Assembly (NCBI GenBank): GCA_017307855.1
Contig: JAFKGD010000011.1
Span: forward strand, 1 to 64,000
Length of the DNA: 64,000 nt
Source: Burkholderiales bacterium
GTDB taxonomy: Bacteria > Pseudomonadota > Gammaproteobacteria > Burkholderiales > Burkholderiaceae_C
Direction: 5' to 3'
Shown: positions 21,788 through 29,638 of the stretch, piece after piece
Position numbering within the stretch: position 1 is the first letter of the stretch
Layout: every line of letters starts with the position of its first letter
Notes under the pieces: generated by a model
Seen by the model: only the letters and a program-made list of their open reading frames with translations
Told to the model about the DNA's origin: nothing
Databases searched by the model: none
Program-made: the position numbers and the translations under genes

Positions 21788-22105
21788 ATGCGCATCATCA
21801 AGACGGGCCTGCTGGCCACCCTCGCCCTCTGGGCCGGCCTGGCGTTCGCCGCCCCCGAAGTCAACAAGGCCACCGCGGCCGAACTCGACAGCATCAAGGG
21901 CATCGGACCGAGCCTGTCGTCACGCATCCTCGACGAGCGCAAGAAGGGCGACTTCAAGAGCTGGGCCGATCTGCGCGCCCGCGTGAAAGGCATCGGCGAC
22001 AAGACGGCCGCCAAGTTCTCGGCCGAGGGTCTGACCGTCAACGGCGAGGCCTACAAGGCTGCTGCCGCTGACAAGTCCGCGGCAGCCGCCAAGACGAAGC
22101 CCTGA
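21788..22105 (+). CDS. ComEA-like helix-hairpin-helix exported protein
   Basis: A 105-residue protein with a signal peptide (ending GLAFAAPEVN) and a double helix-hairpin-helix: NKATAAELDSIKGIGPSLSS and ARVKGIGDKTAAKF. This is the minimal ComEA form found in proteobacteria, which binds incoming DNA in the periplasm in competent species. The C-terminus is Ala-Lys rich. AGGAGG nine bases before the ATG sets the start; the frame eight codons earlier has none. No other competence gene is near. Confidence 0.85.
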   Translation: MRIIKTGLLATLALWAGLAFAAPEVNKATAAELDSIKGIGPSLSSRILDERKKGDFKSWADLRARVKGIGDKTAAKFSAEGLTVNGEAYKAAAADKSAAAAKTKP

Positions 22106-22153
22106 CCGTACGAGCGGCCCGGCGGGAATCCCGACCGGCCTGCAACCCGAGGA

Positions 22154-22188
22154 GAACGGCGCACGGCCTGCGGGGCTGTGCGCCGTTC
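22154..22188. terminator. Hairpin between convergent comEA-like and RcnB-like genes
   Basis: Arms gaacggcgcac and gtgcgccgttc around a 13-base loop, in the gap between two genes that face each other. It can serve both as a terminator stem, but no clear T tract follows on either strand. Confidence 0.5.
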
Positions 22189-22216
22189 CTGCTTTCAGCG
22201 CCCGGCGGGCAAATGG

Positions 22217-22618
22217 TCAGCGGCTCAGCACCACACTGGCGATCAGGCCGGTGGCGATGGCCACGAGCGCGAAGTCACGGCCGTCACGATCGCGCACCCA
22301 TTGATGCCCGCGCGGCGGCGCCGCCAGCCGGTGGGCTCGCCAGTCCGTCACCACGTACTGGGGCGCGCGGTAGGCCGCTGGCATGCGCTGGCCGCGGTGA
22401 TAGCGTGCGAAGCGCCGCTCGTCGACGTGCACGTAGCGCACCGGAGCCGCGTGGCGCGGAGGCGGTGCGTAGCGCACGGGCGGTGCGTGGCGCACTTCGC
22501 CATGGCGCACGACGACGACGCGCTCGGCTGGCGGTGCGTGGCGCGGCTGGGCGGTGGCGACGGCCGACAAGCCCATCGATGCGGCCAGTGCCAGGGTGAT
22601 CTTGCTCGCGGTGTTCAT
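22217..22618 (-). CDS. RcnB-like periplasmic protein
   Basis: A 133-residue exported protein: signal peptide (MNTASKITLALAASMGLSAVATA), a His/Arg/Pro-rich middle with repeated RHAPP/RYAPP units, then the RcnB-type end (RGQRMPAAYRAPQYVVTDW, GHQWVRDRDGRDFALVAIATG). E. coli RcnB supports nickel/cobalt homeostasis; whether this copy binds metal is unknown, though the His-rich middle would allow it and nickel genes (urease, NikR) lie elsewhere in the window. AAAGGAA precedes the ATG; the frame before it is non-coding. Confidence 0.75.
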   Translation of the reverse strand: MNTASKITLALAASMGLSAVATAQPRHAPPAERVVVVRHGEVRHAPPVRYAPPPRHAAPVRYVHVDERRFARYHRGQRMPAAYRAPQYVVTDWRAHRLAAPPRGHQWVRDRDGRDFALVAIATGLIASVVLSR

Positions 22619-22791
22619 GGCGTTTCCTTTCGGAGATGAAGAGCCTTCATCGTCCGGTCGCCACGTGAAGCGTGGGTAAACGCCCGGCAAAGGAAATCGC
22701 CAGCTTGTGCCAAGCCTGCCCCGCGCATGAAGCGCCCGTGAACGGCGCCCACAAGTCGCCACCAACTCCGTGTGCGCGGCGGGTGCGGGGC

Positions 22792-23484
22792 TCAGATCGC
22801 CACGAGCTGGCGGATGCCCCTGGCCTTCATCTCTTCGCCGGGACCGCGCGCGATGACCTCGCCGCGCTCCATGACGAGATAGTCATCAGCCAGCTCCTCG
22901 GCGAAGTCGTAGTACTGCTCGCACAGCAGGATGGCCATGTCGCCGCGGTCGGCCAGCATGCGGATCACCCGGCCGATGTCCTTGATGATGCTGGGCTGGA
23001 TGCCTTCCGTGGGTTCGTCGAGGATCAACAGGCGCGGCCCGGGTGCGAGTGCCCGGGCGATCGCCAGTTGCTGCTGCTGCCCTCCTGACAGGTCTCCGCC
23101 GCGCCGATGCAGCATCTGCTTGAGCACAGGGAACAGCTCGTACAGCTCGGCCGGCACCGGCGTGGACCCGCTGCGGTAGGCCAGTCCCATGCGCAGGTTT
23201 TCTTCCACCGTGAGGCGCGCAAAAATCTCGCGGCCCTGCGGCACGAAGCCGATGCCGGCGCGCGCGCGCTCGTAGGGCGTGGCGTCATGGATGGAGCGGC
23301 CATCGAATTCGATGCTGCCGGTCTTGATCGGCACCAGGCCCATCAGGCTCTTGAGCAGCGTGGTCTTGCCCACGCCGTTGCGTCCGAGCAGAACGGTGAC
23401 TTTGCCCAGACGGGCCTCGAGGCTGACGTCGCGCAGGATATGCGAGCCGCCGTAGTACTGGTTGATGTTCTTGACGGTCAGCAT
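22792..23484 (-). CDS. urtE: Urea ABC transporter ATP-binding protein UrtE
   Basis: A 230-residue branched-chain-type ABC ATPase. P-loop LLGRNGVGKTTLLKSLMG, signature DLSGGQQQQLAIARAL and Walker B LLILDEPTEGIQPSII are intact; EGIQPSII is the usual UrtE/LivF form. With UrtD it drives urea import through UrtBC. Last gene of urtABCDE; 129 bases with a hairpin separate it from urtD. Confidence 0.93.
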   Translation of the reverse strand: MLTVKNINQYYGGSHILRDVSLEARLGKVTVLLGRNGVGKTTLLKSLMGLVPIKTGSIEFDGRSIHDATPYERARAGIGFVPQGREIFARLTVEENLRMGLAYRSGSTPVPAELYELFPVLKQMLHRRGGDLSGGQQQQLAIARALAPGPRLLILDEPTEGIQPSIIKDIGRVIRMLADRGDMAILLCEQYYDFAEELADDYLVMERGEVIARGPGEEMKARGIRQLVAI

Positions 23485-23538
23485 GGTGGGATGTCGTGTC
23501 GCAGAGATGTCTTCCGGCCCCGGCCCGGCAAGGTGGCC

Positions 23539-23570
23539 GGACGGACAGCCGCCCGCGCGGCTGCCCGTCC
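23539..23570 (-). other. Hairpin in the urtD-urtE gap
   Basis: A stem of ggacggacagccgc with gcggctgcccgtcc (one mismatch) around ccgc, after the urtD stop. No T tract follows; it may protect or attenuate the upstream message, lowering urtE relative to urtD. Confidence 0.45.
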
Positions 23571-23613
23571 TTTCACACTCCCCTCTCCCGGCCGGCGCCG
23601 GCCTGTCCTGTCG

Positions 23614-24486
23614 TCAGCGGCCAAGGTACACCTCGATCACGCGCTCGTCCGCCTGCACCTCGTCCAGCGTGCCCTGCGCCAGCACCGAGCCATCGCACAG
23701 CACGGTGACGATCTCGCTGATGGCCCGGATGAAGGACATGTCGTGCTCCACCACCATCAGCGAATGGCGACCCTTGAGCGAGAGGAACAGTTCCGCCGTA
23801 CGTGCGGTCTCCTCGTCCGTCATGCCCGCAACGGGTTCGTCGAGCAGCAGCAGCTTCGGATCCTGCATGAGCAGCATGCCGATCTCCAGCCACTGCTTCT
23901 GGCCATGGCTCAGGTTGCCGGCCTGCCGCGTGACGCTGGCCCCCAGGTGGATCGTGTGCAGTACCTCGGCGAGCCGGTCACCCTGCGCCGAGTCGAGCCT
24001 GAACAACATCGACCTCTTCACGCCCTTGTCGGTCTTGAGCGCGAGCTCGAGGTTCTCGAACACCGTGAGTTGCTCGAACACCGTCGGCTTCTGGAATTTG
24101 CGGCCGATGCCGAGCTGCGCGATCTCGGGCTCGTTGTGCGCCAGCAGGTCGATCGTGCTGCCGAAATACACTTGGCCTTCGTCGGGCCGGGTCTTGCCGG
24201 TGATGATGTCCATCATCGTGGTCTTGCCCGCGCCGTTGGGACCGATGATGCAGCGCAGCTCGCCGGGGGCAATGTCGAGGTTGAGCTTGTTGATGGCCTT
24301 GAAGCCGTCGAAGCTGACACTCACGTCTTCCAGGTAGAGGATGCGGCCGTGAGTGACGTCCACCTCGCCGGCCACGTGCGGGCGCGCATAGCCCGCGCTG
24401 CGCCCGCCCGACTCGGTTTCGGTCTTGAGTTTCTCCATGCGCGCCGCCACGCGCTGCGCGCCCTGCTCCAGCAGATCGGGCGTCAT
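23614..24486 (-). CDS. urtD: Urea ABC transporter ATP-binding protein UrtD
   Basis: A 290-residue LivG-like ATPase with an N-terminal extension of about 45 residues typical of UrtD. P-loop CIIGPNGAGKTTMMDIITG, signature NLSHGQKQWLEIGM (the HGQKQWLEI form separates UrtD from LivG) and Walker B LLLLDEPVAGMTDEE are seen. It pairs with UrtE. The start overlaps the urtC stop by four bases. Confidence 0.95.
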   Translation of the reverse strand: MTPDLLEQGAQRVAARMEKLKTETESGGRSAGYARPHVAGEVDVTHGRILYLEDVSVSFDGFKAINKLNLDIAPGELRCIIGPNGAGKTTMMDIITGKTRPDEGQVYFGSTIDLLAHNEPEIAQLGIGRKFQKPTVFEQLTVFENLELALKTDKGVKRSMLFRLDSAQGDRLAEVLHTIHLGASVTRQAGNLSHGQKQWLEIGMLLMQDPKLLLLDEPVAGMTDEETARTAELFLSLKGRHSLMVVEHDMSFIRAISEIVTVLCDGSVLAQGTLDEVQADERVIEVYLGR

Positions 24487-25685
24487 GGTTTCGCTCCTTC
24501 GGCGCCTGCCTCGTGCGCGCGGCTCTCGGCCAGCGCCTGCGCCGGCGGTGGTGCGACGGCGCCCTTGACGAATTTGCTGCCCCGCCGCGCCAGCAACTGG
24601 CGCACCAGGCCCGCCACGCCCTGCGGCAGGAACAGCGTCACCGCGATGAACAGCAGGCCCAGGAAGTACAGCCAGTATTCAGGGAAAGCCACGGTGAAAT
24701 AACTCTTGGCACCGTTGACGAGGAAAGCGCCGACGATGGGGCCGATCAGCGTGGCGCGCCCGCCCACGGCCGCCCAGATGGCGATCTCGATCGAATTGGG
24801 CGCCGACATCTCGCTGGGGTTGATGATGCCCACCTGCGGCACGTAGAGCGCACCGGCCACGCCGCACATCATCGCCGAGAGCGTCCAGATCGTGAGCTTG
24901 TAGGCCAGCGGGTTGTAGCCCGAGAACATCACGCGGCTCTCCGCATCCCGGATGGCCTGCAGCACGCGGCCGAACTTCGAGGTGACGAGCCAGCGCGAGA
25001 ACAGGAAGAAGCCCAGCAACGTGAGGCCAGTGATGACGAACAGCGTCATGCGCATCTGCTGCGTGGCGATCGGGATGTCGAGAATCCGCTTGAAATCGGT
25101 GAAGCCGTTGTTGCCGCCGAAGCCCGTCTCGTTGCGGAAGAACAGCAGCATGGCGGCGAACGTCATCGCCTGCGTGATGATGGAGAAGTAGACGCCCTTG
25201 ATGCGCGAGCGGAAGGCGAAGTAGCCGAACACGAAGGCGAGCAGGCCCGGCACCGCCACCACCATCAGTGCCTGGAAGATGAACGAGTCGCTGAACGTCC
25301 AGTGCCAGGGCAATGCCTTCCAGTCGAGGAACACCATGAAGTCGGGCAACTCGCTCTTGTAGTTGCCGTCCAGGCCGATCTGGCGCATGAGGTACATGCC
25401 CATCATGTAGCCGCCCAGGGCGAAGAACAGGCCGTGGCCCAATGACAGGATGCCGGTGTAGCCCCAGATCAGGTCCATGGCCAGCGCGCAGATGGCGTAG
25501 CACATGATCTTGCCGAGCAGCGCCACCATGAAGTCGCTCATGTGGAACAGGCTGCCCTCGGGCACCACCATGTTGGCCAGCGGCGCGACGGCGCAGACGA
25601 AGACCAGGGCGGCCAGGAAGCCGCTCCAGCCGCGGCCGGACATCAATGGCGCCTTGGCGGGCAATTGCAAAGTCGTGGGATTCAT
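24483..25685 (-). CDS. urtC: Urea ABC transporter permease UrtC
   Basis: A 400-residue LivM-like inner-membrane permease with about nine to ten hydrophobic helices and the family pieces LIWGYTGILSLGHGLFFALG and GVYFSIITQAMTF. The NGFTDF stretch in the middle is usual for UrtC. It forms the channel with UrtB. Four-base overlaps at both ends link it to urtB and urtD. Confidence 0.95.
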   Translation of the reverse strand: MNPTTLQLPAKAPLMSGRGWSGFLAALVFVCAVAPLANMVVPEGSLFHMSDFMVALLGKIMCYAICALAMDLIWGYTGILSLGHGLFFALGGYMMGMYLMRQIGLDGNYKSELPDFMVFLDWKALPWHWTFSDSFIFQALMVVAVPGLLAFVFGYFAFRSRIKGVYFSIITQAMTFAAMLLFFRNETGFGGNNGFTDFKRILDIPIATQQMRMTLFVITGLTLLGFFLFSRWLVTSKFGRVLQAIRDAESRVMFSGYNPLAYKLTIWTLSAMMCGVAGALYVPQVGIINPSEMSAPNSIEIAIWAAVGGRATLIGPIVGAFLVNGAKSYFTVAFPEYWLYFLGLLFIAVTLFLPQGVAGLVRQLLARRGSKFVKGAVAPPPAQALAESRAHEAGAEGAKP

Positions 25686-27247
25686 GCTTCACGGCCCTTG
25701 ATGGCGAAGATGCCTTGGGGGCGCTTCTGGATGAACACGATGATCAGCACCAGCACGGTGATCTTGGCCAGCACGGCACCCGTCCAGCCTTCCAGCACCT
25801 TGTTGAGAATGCCCAGGCCCAGCGCCGCGTACACGGTGCCCGCCAACTGGCCGACGCCGCCCACCACGGCCACCATGAACGCATCGACGATGTAGGTCTG
25901 TCCCAGGTCGGGTCCGACGTTGCCGATCTGGCTGAGGGCGCAGCCCGCCAGGCCCGCGATGCCCGAACCCAGCGCGAACGCATAGGTGTCCACGCGCGCC
26001 GTGTTGACGCCCATGCAGGAAGCGATCGGGCGGTTCTGCGTGACCCCGCGCACGAACAGGCCCAGCCGCGTGCGGCTGATGAGGAAAGCCACGCCCGCCA
26101 GCACCAGCGCCGCGAACAGCACGATGAGCACGCGGTTCCACGGCAGCGACAGGTTGGGCAGCAGTTGCACGCTACCGCTCATCCACGCCGGGTTTTCCAC
26201 GCCGACGTTCTGCGCACCGAAGAGGCTGCGCACGCCCTGCATCAGCATCAGGCTGATGCCCCAGGTGGCCAGCAGCGTCTCGAGCGGGCGGCCGTAGAGG
26301 AAGCGGATCACGCTGCGCTCCAGCGCCGCGCCCACCAGTGCCGACGCCATGAACGATACGGGGATGGCGGCCACCAGGTACCAGCCGAATGCGGCCTCGG
26401 GCAGCCAGCGCTGGAACAGCCCCTGCGTGACGTAGGTGGCGTAGGCGCCGATCATCATCAGCTCGCCGTGGGCCATGTTGATCACGCCCATCAGACCGTA
26501 GGTGATGGCCAGGCCCAGCGCCACCAGCAGGAGCACCGAGCCCAGGCTGATGCCCGAGAACAGCTGGCCCAGGCGTTCGCCCCAGGCCAGGGCTTCGCTC
26601 ACCACCTTGAGCGAGGCCGAGAGCTGTGCCTTCACCTCGCCGTCTTCCTCGACGGTCAGGCGTTCGTTGAGCAACAGCCGCGTGTTGGTGCTGCGGCTGG
26701 ATTCGAGCAGCCTGGCCGCGGTGATGCGCTTGGCCTTGTCTTCGCTGTTGAGCAGGGCCGCCGCGCGCGCCAGTTCGAGCTGGTCGCGGATGGCGTCGTT
26801 CTTTTCGGCCGCCAGCGCCTTCTCGACCAGCGGCAGACGCGATTCGGATGGGTCCTTGAGCAGGGACTGCACCGCCGCCGCACGTGTGCGGTCGTCGGCA
26901 CTGAAAAGCGACAGCGTGGCCAGAGCCGTATCGAGCTCGCCACGCAGGTAGTTGTTGTTGACGACGTCTTCGGCGTCCTCGGGCACGGTCACTGCCGCAC
27001 CGGTCACGGGGTCGGTGCCGGCATCGCCGTTCATCACGAACACCGCGTCGTCCTTGAACTTCACGGAGTCGTCGGCCAGCGCCTGGATGAACGCCGCCGT
27101 CCTGTCGTCGGCATTCGCGAGGGCCTTCGCGATCGCCCCAACGCGCTCTTCCGCATCGCCGATCGCCATGCCCCGCGCCTCCTCGGCCGTGAGCGCATGC
27201 GCCCAGCCGGAAGCCAGCAGCATCAATGAAACCAGGAACAACCGCAT
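25682..27247 (-). CDS. urtB: Urea ABC transporter permease UrtB
   Basis: A 521-residue permease. A signal-like segment (MRLFLVSLMLLASGWAHA) leads into a periplasmic helical region of about 210 residues, characteristic of UrtB and absent from LivH, and then a LivH-like membrane domain (YGLMGVINMAHGELMMIGAY). The ATG used has GGAAA before it and starts the signal sequence directly; an ATG nine codons earlier is also possible. Together with UrtC it passes urea across the inner membrane. It follows urtA after a hairpin-containing gap. Confidence 0.93.
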   Translation of the reverse strand: MRLFLVSLMLLASGWAHALTAEEARGMAIGDAEERVGAIAKALANADDRTAAFIQALADDSVKFKDDAVFVMNGDAGTDPVTGAAVTVPEDAEDVVNNNYLRGELDTALATLSLFSADDRTRAAAVQSLLKDPSESRLPLVEKALAAEKNDAIRDQLELARAAALLNSEDKAKRITAARLLESSRSTNTRLLLNERLTVEEDGEVKAQLSASLKVVSEALAWGERLGQLFSGISLGSVLLLVALGLAITYGLMGVINMAHGELMMIGAYATYVTQGLFQRWLPEAAFGWYLVAAIPVSFMASALVGAALERSVIRFLYGRPLETLLATWGISLMLMQGVRSLFGAQNVGVENPAWMSGSVQLLPNLSLPWNRVLIVLFAALVLAGVAFLISRTRLGLFVRGVTQNRPIASCMGVNTARVDTYAFALGSGIAGLAGCALSQIGNVGPDLGQTYIVDAFMVAVVGGVGQLAGTVYAALGLGILNKVLEGWTGAVLAKITVLVLIIVFIQKRPQGIFAIKGREA

Positions 27248-27334
27248 TCGAATTTCCAGCAAGTCCGTGAACATTCTTCGCGAGCCGCGACGCGGAGCCA
27301 GGGCGCGCCACGCAGAGCCGCCTCACGCGGCCGC

Positions 27335-27360
27335 GCCGCCCCCGGTAGGGGGTGGGCGGC
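27335..27360 (-). other. Stem-loop between urtA and urtB
   Basis: gccgccccc pairs with ggggg..ggcggc (two-base bulge) around ggta. A stem after the gene for the substrate-binding protein commonly raises its message over those of the permeases; no T tract is present. Confidence 0.5.
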
Positions 27361-27390
27361 TACACGCAGTGAGCAAGCCCTGGGACGAGC

Positions 27391-28659
27391 TTATTTCTTC
27401 ACCGGCTCGTCGGGCTTCTTGTCGTTGCCTTCGATGTACGGCGACCACGGCTTGGCCTTGACCGGGCCGGGGGTCTTCCACACCACGTTGAACTGGCCGT
27501 CGGCCTTGATCTCGCCGATGAACACGCTCTTGTGCAGGTGATGGTTCTTCTCGTCCATCTTGGAGACGATGCCCGAGGGCGCCTTGAAAGTCTGGCCGGC
27601 CATGGCAGCGATGACCTTGTCCGGATCGGTCGACTTGGCCTTCTCGACAGCCTGTTTCCACATGTTGATGCCGATGTAGGTGGCCTCCATCGGATCGTTG
27701 GTCAGGGGCTTGTCCTTGTGGCCAGGGATGTTCTTGGCCTTGGCGTAGTCGGTCCACTTCTTGATGAACGCGGTGTTTTCCGGGTTCTTGATCGACATGA
27801 AGTAGTTCCAGGCGGCCAGGTGGCCCACCAGCGGCTTGGTGTCCACGCCACGCAGTTCTTCTTCGCCCACGGAGAAGGCGACGACCGGCACGTCCTTGGC
27901 CTTGAGGCCGGCGTTGCCCAGTTCCTTGTAGAAGGGCACGTTGGAGTCGCCGTTGATGGTGGACACCACGGCCGTCTTGCCGCCCTGGCTGAACTTCTTC
28001 ACGTCGGCGACGATGGTCTGGTAGTCGGCATGGCCGAACGGCGTGTACTTCTCGTCGATGTCGCTGTCCTTGACGCCCTTGCTCTTGAGGTAGGCGCGCA
28101 GGATCTTGTTGGTGGTGCGCGGGTACACGTAGTCGGTACCCAGCAACACCCAGCGCTTGGCGCCACCGCCAGCCTTGCTCATCAGGTAGTCGACGGCCGG
28201 GATGGCCTGCTGGTTGGGCGCGGCGCCCGTGTAGAACACGTTCTTCGACAGCTCTTCGCCTTCGTACTGCACGGGGTAGTACAGCAGCGCGTTGGCTTCT
28301 TCGTAGACGGGCAGCACCGACTTGCGGCACGACGACGTCCAGCAGCCGAAGGTGACGGCGACCTTGTCCTGCGACACCAGCTGCTTGGCCTTCTCGGCCG
28401 CCAGGGGCCAGTTGGAGGCGATGTCGACTACGACCGGTTCGAGCTTCTTGCCCATCACGCCGCCCTTGGCGTTGATCTCGTCGATCGTCATGAGCACCGT
28501 GTCCTTGAGCACGGTTTCCGAGATGGCCATGGTGCCCGACAGGCTGTGCAGGATGCCGACCTTGATGGTGCCGCCCGACTGGGCGAAGGCGGGCGAAGCC
28601 ATCACGCCTGCCAGCGCGGCGGCGGCAGCAATGGCCTGGATGGTGAAACGACGTTGCAT
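27391..28659 (-). CDS. urtA: Urea ABC transporter substrate-binding protein UrtA
   Basis: A 422-residue periplasmic binding protein with signal peptide (MQRRFTIQAIAAAAALAGVMASPAFA) and the UrtA/AmiC-type fold: IKVGILHSLSGTMAISE, FGCWTSSCRKSVLP and NALLYYPVQYEGEE are UrtA hallmarks. It captures urea and hands it to UrtBC. GGAG lies seven bases before the ATG; the frame before it is upstream DNA. First gene of the importer operon, whose promoter lies in the 240-base gap shared with the divergent DUF3348 gene. The Urt system in other bacteria responds to nitrogen limitation. Confidence 0.96.
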   Translation of the reverse strand: MQRRFTIQAIAAAAALAGVMASPAFAQSGGTIKVGILHSLSGTMAISETVLKDTVLMTIDEINAKGGVMGKKLEPVVVDIASNWPLAAEKAKQLVSQDKVAVTFGCWTSSCRKSVLPVYEEANALLYYPVQYEGEELSKNVFYTGAAPNQQAIPAVDYLMSKAGGGAKRWVLLGTDYVYPRTTNKILRAYLKSKGVKDSDIDEKYTPFGHADYQTIVADVKKFSQGGKTAVVSTINGDSNVPFYKELGNAGLKAKDVPVVAFSVGEEELRGVDTKPLVGHLAAWNYFMSIKNPENTAFIKKWTDYAKAKNIPGHKDKPLTNDPMEATYIGINMWKQAVEKAKSTDPDKVIAAMAGQTFKAPSGIVSKMDEKNHHLHKSVFIGEIKADGQFNVVWKTPGPVKAKPWSPYIEGNDKKPDEPVKK

Positions 28660-28766
28660 GTGTGCTCTCCGGGTGGTTGGATCGGCTCGCCGCGCCGCCT
28701 GCCCCTCCGGGTGGCCGTTTCGCTGGCGATGCGGCCGATTCTGGAGAGCACCCCCCGCCGCGCATA

Positions 28767-28782
28767 TACGCCGGGTGGCGTA
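28767..28782. promoter_or_regulatory. Palindrome in the urtA / DUF3348 divergent promoter region
   Basis: tacgcc-gggt-ggcgta, a perfect 6+4+6 dyad 108 bases before the urtA ATG. It is the right size and place for a regulator dimer, possibly the LuxR-type regulator encoded further along, but no binding is shown. Confidence 0.35.
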
Positions 28783-28900
28783 CGCGCCGCCGGCAGGCCT
28801 CAGGCGCGAGCGACCGCCCACGCCCGGCGCGCGGGTGGGCCGCCGTTAAACTGCCGGGTTTCCCGTTTTCTTCCCAACCGGCATCAGCAGCAAGGCGCAC

Positions 28901-29638
28901 ATGTCACGGCGCATCCCTGTCACCGGCCCGGCGCTCGTCCGCGTGCTCGCCCGGCTGGCCGACATCGACTCATCCTCCGAATCGCGTCAGTCGTTCCCCG
29001 ACCGGCTCAGCCAGTGGCTGCGCTGGAACGACGCGATTTCGCTGGCCGGCGCGCTCAACACCGCGCCCGTGGCCGCACGCGCCCTGCGTGGCGGCGACGC
29101 CGCCGCCGACTACCGCAAGGTGCGCGCCGCGCTGGAAGGCGCCATCGCGGCCGACAGCCACGCCCGCCCCAACGGCCTGCAACCCCTGCCCGGCGCCGAA
29201 CCCGAGGCCGACTTCTCCACCTTCCGCCACCGCTACCAGACGCGACAGCAGGCCATGGAAGCCGGCATCGCGCCGCTGCGCGCGCGCCTGCGCGCCCGGC
29301 TGGCCACGCGCTCGGCCGAACACGCAAGGCTGGCCGCGGTCGATGCCGTCATGGAGCAGGTGATGGGCACGCGGGAACGCAGCCTGCTGCTGCACGTGCC
29401 CGCGCTGCTGGAGCGGCGCTTCCGTCGGCTGCAGGCGGATGCCGCCGCGACGCAGGCCCCTGGCGACACCGCCGGCGCCGCTTCCGCCGCAGTCGCCACC
29501 AACCTCTGGCTGCAACAGTTCCGTCGCGAGATGCACGAGCTGCTGCTGGCCGAACTCGATCTCCGGCTGCAGCCGGTCGAAGGGCTGCTCGCAGCCCTCG
29601 ATCCTGCTGCCGCCTCACCCGTCATCGCCACACCATGA
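28901..29638 (+). CDS. DUF3348 protein
   Basis: A 245-residue soluble, largely helical, Arg/Ala-rich protein that matches the Burkholderiales DUF3348 family (LARLADIDSSSESRQSFPDR and FSTFRHRYQTRQQAMEAGI; C-terminal LWLQQFRREMHELLLAELDL). No membrane helix or enzyme motif. It starts the operon with the DUF802 stator-like gene, overlapping it by four bases, so its product is probably an accessory or regulator of that complex. Function unknown. Confidence 0.8.
   Translation: MSRRIPVTGPALVRVLARLADIDSSSESRQSFPDRLSQWLRWNDAISLAGALNTAPVAARALRGGDAAADYRKVRAALEGAIAADSHARPNGLQPLPGAEPEADFSTFRHRYQTRQQAMEAGIAPLRARLRARLATRSAEHARLAAVDAVMEQVMGTRERSLLLHVPALLERRFRRLQADAAATQAPGDTAGAASAAVATNLWLQQFRREMHELLLAELDLRLQPVEGLLAALDPAAASPVIATP

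Noticed and set aside
27532-29634. Upstream extension of the DUF802 frame by 701 codons
   Set aside because: It runs antisense to urtA and through the intergenic gap; the real start is the ATG that overlaps the DUF3348 stop.
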